Positions 11,793-15,785 of a DNA stretch of 15,785 nt are shown piece by piece. Position 1 is the stretch's first letter. The number at the start of each line of letters is the position of its first letter. Location: positions 1-15,785 of the forward strand of contig DATGMP010000045.1 in NCBI GenBank assembly GCA_035293565.1, in the 5' to 3' direction. The position numbers and the translations under genes were made by a program. The notes beneath the pieces were generated by a model. That model was not told the DNA's origin and did not search any database. It saw only the letters and a program-made list of their open reading frames with translations. The DNA comes from DATGMP01 sp035293565. GTDB taxonomy: Bacteria > Pseudomonadota > Alphaproteobacteria > BOG-932 > Roseiterribacteraceae.

Positions 11793-13298
11793 TTATGCCG
11801 ATTCGGCGCGGAGGGATGCGAGAATCCGAGGCACCAGATCAGGCAGGTCGCCGGCGAGCAGCCCCGGGCCGAAAAGGGCCGCCGCCCGACCGTGAACGCA
11901 GCAAGCGATGGCTGCGGCCTGAAGCGGCGATAAATGATTGGCGATCAGCCCCGCGGCGAGACCCGCAAGGACATCTCCCGTGCCGGCCGTCGCCAGCTCC
12001 GGCGGCGCGCCCGAATTGATGATCGCGCATCCGTCCGGGGCGGCCACGATGGTGTCGGACCCTTTGAGCAGTACCGTGGCGCGGGTTTCGGCGGCGGCGC
12101 GAAGCGCGGCGGCGAGGCGCGGCTTGGCGTCGCCGAACAGGCGCGCGAACTCACCCTCGTGCGGCGTCAGGAGGACCCTGTCGCCGAGCCGTCGAAGCAG
12201 CCCGTTCTTGCGATCAGCGAGGACCGGGAAGCTGTCGGCGTCCAGCACAACCCCGGCATGGGTGGCGAGCGCCGCGCCGATCGCGCTCTCCAGCCTGCGG
12301 TCCGTACCCGCCCCCGGCCCCAGAAGCACCGCATTGCGTCGCGGATCGGCGAGCAATTTGCGAAAATCTTCGGAGGTGGTAATTGGCGCCATCAAGAGAT
12401 CGGGTCGATAGACGGCATATATCGGGATGACAGCAGGGTCGGCGGCAATGGTCACGAGGCCGGCCCCTATCCTCTGCGCCGCATGGGCCGCGAGCCGCGC
12501 CGCGCCTGTCAGCACCGATCCGCCGAGGACCAGCACGTGACCTCTCGTATATTTGTGGCTGGTTGCCGACGGCCATGGGAAGGAGTCCAGCCACAGATCC
12601 GGCGCATTGGCGAAGAGTTTGGCTGGAATAGAGGCATAGACGGATTGGGCGACCGCGAGATCGGAAACGATCGTCTCGCCGGCGGCCTCGCGGCCGGGCA
12701 GCAGCAGATGGCCGGGCTTACGGCGGAAGAAGGTCACGGTGAGATCCGCTTGGACGGCTGCGCCCAGGATCTGGCCGCTATCGGCATCGATGCCGCTCGG
12801 AATATCGACCGCGACGACCGGCAGGTTCAGCCCGTTGAGCGCCTCGACGGTTTCGCGAACCGCCCCGTCCAATTCCCGTGCGAGCCCGGTTCCGAACAAG
12901 GCGTCGACGACGAGGCCGGCGCCATCGAGCGCGCCGGGCTTGAGCGCCTGGACAGGGCCCGGCCAGCGGGACGCCGCCAAGGCGGCGGCGCCCGACAGGC
13001 GCTCGCGCGCGCCCGCCAGCGCAACACGGACCGGCCAGTTGGCTTCCGCCAGCCTGCGGGCGATCACGAATCCATCGCCGCCATTGTTGCCGGGGCCGGC
13101 AAGTATTAGTGCCTCGGTTCTTTCCCATCGGCTGAGGATCGCGTCCGCGGTCGCCGATCCGGCCCTTTCCATGAGCTCGATTTCCGGCGTTCCGGCGGCA
13201 ATCGCGGCACGGTCGATCGCGCGCGCCGCATCGACCGTGAGCAATGCGTGCGGGCTTCGCGAATCAGCGGGCAGCGACCAATCAGCCAGGCGAAACAC
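11793..13298 (-). CDS. nnr: Bifunctional NAD(P)H-hydrate epimerase / ADP-dependent dehydratase
   Basis: This 501-residue cytoplasmic repair enzyme restores damaged NADH and NADPH. The N-terminal YjeF_N domain (about 18-215) epimerises R-hydrates to S-hydrates: AGPGNNGGDG at 67-76, then VVDALFGTGLAR and VDIPSGIDADSG. The C-terminal ribokinase-like domain (about 230-495) removes water from the S-hydrate with ADP: HKYTRGHVLVLGGS, LLGPGAGTDRR, LLTPHEGEFARLF, VLLKGSDTIVAAP and TAGTGDVLAG with catalytic Asp442. Length matches the bacterial fusion. The start is uncertain: GTG 13298 has GGGGAGG directly against it, too close for normal use, and family homology begins near residue 18 (HALLTVDAARAIDRAA). 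tRNA-His lies about 50 bases upstream on the same strand. Confidence 0.95.
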   Translation of the reverse strand: MFRLADWSLPADSRSPHALLTVDAARAIDRAAIAAGTPEIELMERAGSATADAILSRWERTEALILAGPGNNGGDGFVIARRLAEANWPVRVALAGARERLSGAAALAASRWPGPVQALKPGALDGAGLVVDALFGTGLARELDGAVRETVEALNGLNLPVVAVDIPSGIDADSGQILGAAVQADLTVTFFRRKPGHLLLPGREAAGETIVSDLAVAQSVYASIPAKLFANAPDLWLDSFPWPSATSHKYTRGHVLVLGGSVLTGAARLAAHAAQRIGAGLVTIAADPAVIPIYAVYRPDLLMAPITTSEDFRKLLADPRRNAVLLGPGAGTDRRLESAIGAALATHAGVVLDADSFPVLADRKNGLLRRLGDRVLLTPHEGEFARLFGDAKPRLAAALRAAAETRATVLLKGSDTIVAAPDGCAIINSGAPPELATAGTGDVLAGLAAGLIANHLSPLQAAAIACCVHGRAAALFGPGLLAGDLPDLVPRILASLRAESA

Positions 13299-13345
13299 CC
13301 TCCCCGCTCACCGAAGGAACGGCCATTTGCACCGCGATGGAAGGA

Positions 13346-13422
13346 TGGGGCGACCGATGGGACTCGAACCCACGACAACTCGGACCACAACCGAGGGCTC
13401 TACCAACTGAGCTACGGCCGCC
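13346..13422 (-). tRNA. tRNA-His (anticodon GTG)
   Basis: The minus strand folds into a full cloverleaf: acceptor GCGGCCG/CGGTCGC, D-arm with AGCTCAGTTGGTAGAGC, anticodon stem CTCGG/CCGAG around TTGTGGT (anticodon GTG) and T-arm GTGGG-TTCGAGT-CCCAT. The identity is confirmed by an extra G at -1 (13422) opposite discriminator C (13349), a tRNA-His hallmark. CCA is encoded (13346-13348). Confidence 0.97.
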
Positions 13423-13432
13423 ATGGCGCGGG

Positions 13433-13461
13433 TGGTAACGCGGGCGGTCGGCGACAGTCAA
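13433..13461 (-). promoter_or_regulatory. Probable tRNA-His promoter
   Basis: On the minus strand TTGACT (13456-13461) is a good -35; 17 bases later TTACCA (13433-13438) is a weaker -10. The start would fall a few bases before the tRNA. Confidence 0.5.
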
Positions 13462-13641
13462 GGAGGGCGGCCCCGAATTGCGGGCCCAAAACGGCTCGTC
13501 ATGCTGGAATTGCATGACCGCCTCGGCGCTCGCTGCCGTCCGCCTGCCTTGCATACGCCTCATTATCGCGCTACCCGGATCAGTTCTAATTTAGTTTTGG
13601 GCACTCACGGCGTGGCCGTCGAGGGGAAATGCGTAGAGATC

Positions 13642-14844
13642 ATGCTTAAAGTCGCGAGCCGCATGAACCGGCTGGGCACAGAATCCGCCTTCGAAGTCCT
13701 GGCCAAAGCCCAGGCGCTCGCGGCCGCCGGCAAGTCGATCGTCAATCTGTGCATCGGACAACCCGACTTCCCGCCGCCGGCCCACGTTATCGAGGCCGGC
13801 CAACGAGCGATCGCCGAAGGTCATCACGGCTATACGCCGGCGCCCGGCATCCTGCCGCTCCGCGAGGCTATCGCGGCCGATCTCAATCGTCGTTTCGATG
13901 CGCAGGTTTCAGCCGCGGACGTAACCGTCACGCCGGGCAGCAAGGTGGCCCTCTTCTTCGCGCTGCAGACGCTGGGGGAGATCGGCAGCGAGATCATTTA
14001 TCCCAATCCGGCTTACCCAGGATACGAATCAATCATCGCCTATTCCGGCGCGACCCCGGTCCCTTACCCGCTGTCGGAGGCGACCGGCTTCTCCTTCGAC
14101 GCCGACGACGTGCTGTCCAGGATCACGCCCAAGACACGCGCCATCATTCTGAACAGCCCGGCCAATCCGACCGGTGGCGTTCTCGATCGCGGCGAGCTCG
14201 ACCGGCTGGTGGCCGGCCTCGAAAAGCACCCTGACGTGGCAGTGGTGAGCGACGAGATCTACAGCCGCATCATCTATGACGGAAAGGCGCATTTTACGCT
14301 CCTTTCCTATGAGCAGCTTCGCGATCGGCTGATCCTTCTGGATGGCTGGTCGAAGGGCTTTTCGATGACGGGCTGGCGCCTCGGCTACGCGGTCTGGCCG
14401 ACGGCGCTGCTGGAGCACGCGGTCCGCCTGGCGATCAACTGCCACTCCTGCGTCAACACCGCGGTTCAATATGCGGGAATCGCCGCGCTCGAAGGGCCGC
14501 AGGACACGGTTACCGCGATGGTGGACGCCTGGGACGGGCGCAGAAAAGCGATTGTCGAGGGTCTGAATGCCCTGCCCGGCGTGAGCTGCACCATGCCGGC
14601 CGGCGCTTTCTATGCGTTTCCGAACACGTCGCGGACAGGATTCAGCTCGGCCGAGTTGCAGTCGAAGCTGCTGGCCGAGGAGGGCGTCGCGCTTCTGTCC
14701 GGAACGAGCTTCGGCGCCGGCGGCGAAGGCTATCTGCGCCTTTCCTACGCCACCAGCACAGAGCAAATCGAAGAAGCATTGTTCCGCATGAAGCGCTTCC
14801 TCCTTAGCCACCCCAAGCGGGTGCGCGCGGTTGCCGTTGCCTGA
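13642..14844 (+). CDS. Class I/II PLP-dependent aminotransferase (AspC/AlaT-like)
   Basis: This 400-residue cytoplasmic aminotransferase belongs to the aspartate/alanine group of fold-type I. Visible landmarks are IGQPDFPPP near the N-terminus, GYTPAPGILPLREAIA, the SPANPTGGV turn with Asn175, Asp204 and Tyr207 in VSDEIYSRI, the PLP-binding Lys238 in DGWSKGFSMTGWRLGYA, and Arg366 in YLRLSYATS for substrate carboxylate. Exact donor and acceptor cannot be read from motifs. The start at ATG 13642 precedes MLKVASRMNRLGTESAF, as in relatives; the frame is open upstream but that part looks non-coding. It is unrelated in subgroup to the aminotransferase at 5594. It precedes glnB but is separated from it by a sigma-54 promoter. 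Confidence 0.93.
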   Translation: MLKVASRMNRLGTESAFEVLAKAQALAAAGKSIVNLCIGQPDFPPPAHVIEAGQRAIAEGHHGYTPAPGILPLREAIAADLNRRFDAQVSAADVTVTPGSKVALFFALQTLGEIGSEIIYPNPAYPGYESIIAYSGATPVPYPLSEATGFSFDADDVLSRITPKTRAIILNSPANPTGGVLDRGELDRLVAGLEKHPDVAVVSDEIYSRIIYDGKAHFTLLSYEQLRDRLILLDGWSKGFSMTGWRLGYAVWPTALLEHAVRLAINCHSCVNTAVQYAGIAALEGPQDTVTAMVDAWDGRRKAIVEGLNALPGVSCTMPAGAFYAFPNTSRTGFSSAELQSKLLAEEGVALLSGTSFGAGGEGYLRLSYATSTEQIEEALFRMKRFLLSHPKRVRAVAVA

Positions 14845-14928
14845 TTTTTGAGCAGCCTGCTTGTGTCCGGAGCAGCTTCCGGGTTAGCAAAGGCCCTGGG
14901 CTTTCCATTCCGCGTCCCCGGTTGCATT

Positions 14929-14944
14929 TGGCACGCGGTTTGCT
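14929..14944 (+). promoter_or_regulatory. Sigma-54 (RpoN) promoter of glnB-glnA
   Basis: TGGCACGCGGTTTGCT is a perfect match to TGGCACR-N4-TTGCW, with GG (14930-14931) and GC (14942-14943) 10 bases apart. It lies 42 bases before the glnB ATG. NtrC-dependent sigma-54 control of glnBA under nitrogen limitation is established in alphaproteobacteria. I found no clean NtrC box upstream by eye. Confidence 0.92.
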
Positions 14945-14986
14945 TTGCTTCGGATAGATGCTCATACACTTTTACAGGCAACCGCG

Positions 14987-15325
14987 ATGAAGAAGATCGA
15001 AGCGATCATTAAGCCGTTCAAGCTCGATGACGTGAAGGAGGCGCTGCACGAAATCGGGGTCAAAGGCCTGACCGTGACCGAAGCCAAGGGCTTCGGCCGA
15101 CAGAAGGGCCACACCGAGCTGTATCGCGGCGCGGAGTATGTCGTCGACTTCCTGCCCAAGGTGAAAATCGAGGTCGTGCTCGAGGATACGCTGCTATCCC
15201 GGGCTCTCGAGGCGATCCAGCACGCCGCTCACACGGGTCGGATCGGCGACGGAAAGATTTTCGTCGTGCCGGTCGAAGAAGTCATCCGCATCCGTACGGG
15301 CGAGACCGGAGCTGACGCCATATAG
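14987..15325 (+). CDS. glnB: Nitrogen regulatory protein P-II
   Basis: This 112-residue protein has exactly the usual P-II length. It begins MKKIEAIIKPFKLDDVKEAL, contains the T-loop GRQKGHTELYRGAEY with the uridylylation site Tyr51, and ends with GRIGDGKIFVVPVEEVIRIR. P-II trimers sense ATP/ADP, 2-oxoglutarate and, through GlnD-made UMP groups, glutamine; they control NtrB and the adenylyltransferase acting on glutamine synthetase. Location next to glnA, 118 bases downstream, and the sigma-54 promoter favour glnB over glnK (usually beside amtB). Confidence 0.97.
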   Translation: MKKIEAIIKPFKLDDVKEALHEIGVKGLTVTEAKGFGRQKGHTELYRGAEYVVDFLPKVKIEVVLEDTLLSRALEAIQHAAHTGRIGDGKIFVVPVEEVIRIRTGETGADAI

Positions 15326-15443
15326 CGCTTTGTGGCCTTCGTGAGCCCTCCGCGTTGTGCCGCCCGGCCCGCTGTGGCAGAACGGCGCTCGCGCATTCCC
15401 GCGTAAACCTCTCCGGACCTAACCCTCACCAGGAAAACCAGTC

Positions 15444-15785
15444 ATGTCGGACGTATCGAAGGTATTTGATCTGATTAAGGAGCATGACGTTAAGTACGTC
15501 GATTTGCGGTTTACGGACCCGCGCGGGAAGCTTCAGCACGTATCGCAGCACGTATCGACGATCGACGAGGCGGTATTTTCCGACGGTCTTCAATTTGACG
15601 GGTCGTCGATCGCGGGGTGGAAGGCGATCAACGAGTCGGACATGACGCTGATCCCGGACGCGTCGACGGCGGTGATGGACCCGTTCGCGGCGCAGCCGAC
15701 CTTGGATTTGTTCTGCGACATTTACGAGCCTTCGTCGGGCCAGCCCTATGGGCGCGATCCGCGCTCGATCGCCAAGGCGGCGGAA
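15444..15785 (+). CDS. glnA: Glutamine synthetase type I, N-terminal part (cut by window end)
   Basis: The first 114 residues are present: MSDVSKVFDLIKEHDVKYVD, LRFTDPRGKLQHV, then FDGSSIAGWKAINESDM and DPFAAQPTLDLFCDIYEP. These belong to the beta-grasp domain and the start of the catalytic domain of GSI, which makes glutamine from glutamate, ammonia and ATP. AGGA lies 9 bases before the ATG. It is probably co-transcribed with glnB from the sigma-54 promoter and controlled by adenylylation via P-II. Codon use is odd here: 11 of 12 serines are TCG and 5 of 8 valines GTA, against no GTA in glnB. Confidence 0.97.
   Translation, partial: MSDVSKVFDLIKEHDVKYVDLRFTDPRGKLQHVSQHVSTIDEAVFSDGLQFDGSSIAGWKAINESDMTLIPDASTAVMDPFAAQPTLDLFCDIYEPSSGQPYGRDPRSIAKAAE

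Noticed and set aside
11934..13109. 391-codon open frame on the plus strand
   Set aside because: It is antisense to nnr, whose motifs are unmistakable; long antisense frames are common in GC-rich genes.
13346..13422. tRNA-His as an integration site for a mobile element
   Set aside because: No integrase, no duplicated tRNA 3' end and only conserved genes on both sides.
15534..15557. Perfect 12-bp tandem repeat (CAGCACGTATCG twice) at the start of glnA
   Set aside because: Alignment by eye with E. coli GlnA shows the same number of residues here, so it is not an insertion; it encodes QHVSQHVS by chance or codon preference.

Overview
The window looks like part of a high-GC alphaproteobacterial chromosome. 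A Rhizobiales-type genome is my best guess, by inference only. The reasons are a glnB-glnA pair behind a canonical sigma-54 promoter, a fused NAD(P)H-hydrate epimerase/dehydratase and tRNA-His just upstream of it, and GC-rich codon use in most genes. The left third reads as accessory or defence DNA, the middle as a metabolic operon, and the right third as conserved housekeeping DNA.

Positions 1-1924 hold a CRISPR array with 22 identical 36-bp repeats, one degenerate terminal repeat and 22 spacers of 35-41 bp. The degenerate repeat is at the left end, so the leader is at the right (about 1801-1924) and the array is read on the minus strand. No cas gene is visible. Several spacers read as protein-coding DNA. 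One carries a phage-structural-like DQTTPGTTNGV peptide and one a GHSLGG lipase elbow.

Positions 1925-5415 hold a small secreted protein, a Phd/VapB-VapC toxin-antitoxin pair with a palindromic operator, a probable frameshifted small gene, an XRE-family regulator, two very small putative membrane proteins and a small protein with a CxC...CPxHG tail.

Positions 5594-10110 hold five tightly packed genes: a PLP aminotransferase, an SMP-30/gluconolactonase-like lactonase, a Rid-family protein without the catalytic arginine, an acyl-CoA-dehydrogenase-fold flavin monooxygenase and a multi-pass membrane protein. Together they look like an uncharacterised catabolic operon in which amino transfer, flavin hydroxylation, lactone opening and enamine/imine handling could act on one nitrogen-containing substrate.

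Positions 10256-11460 hold a GDSL esterase behind a perfect sigma-54 promoter that is almost identical to the glnB promoter, a strong terminator, and a DUF3185-like membrane protein. Positions 11467-15785 hold a small conserved hypothetical, the nnr fusion, tRNA-His(GTG), a second aminotransferase, glnB and the start of glnA. The paired sigma-54 promoters suggest that the esterase is co-regulated with nitrogen assimilation.
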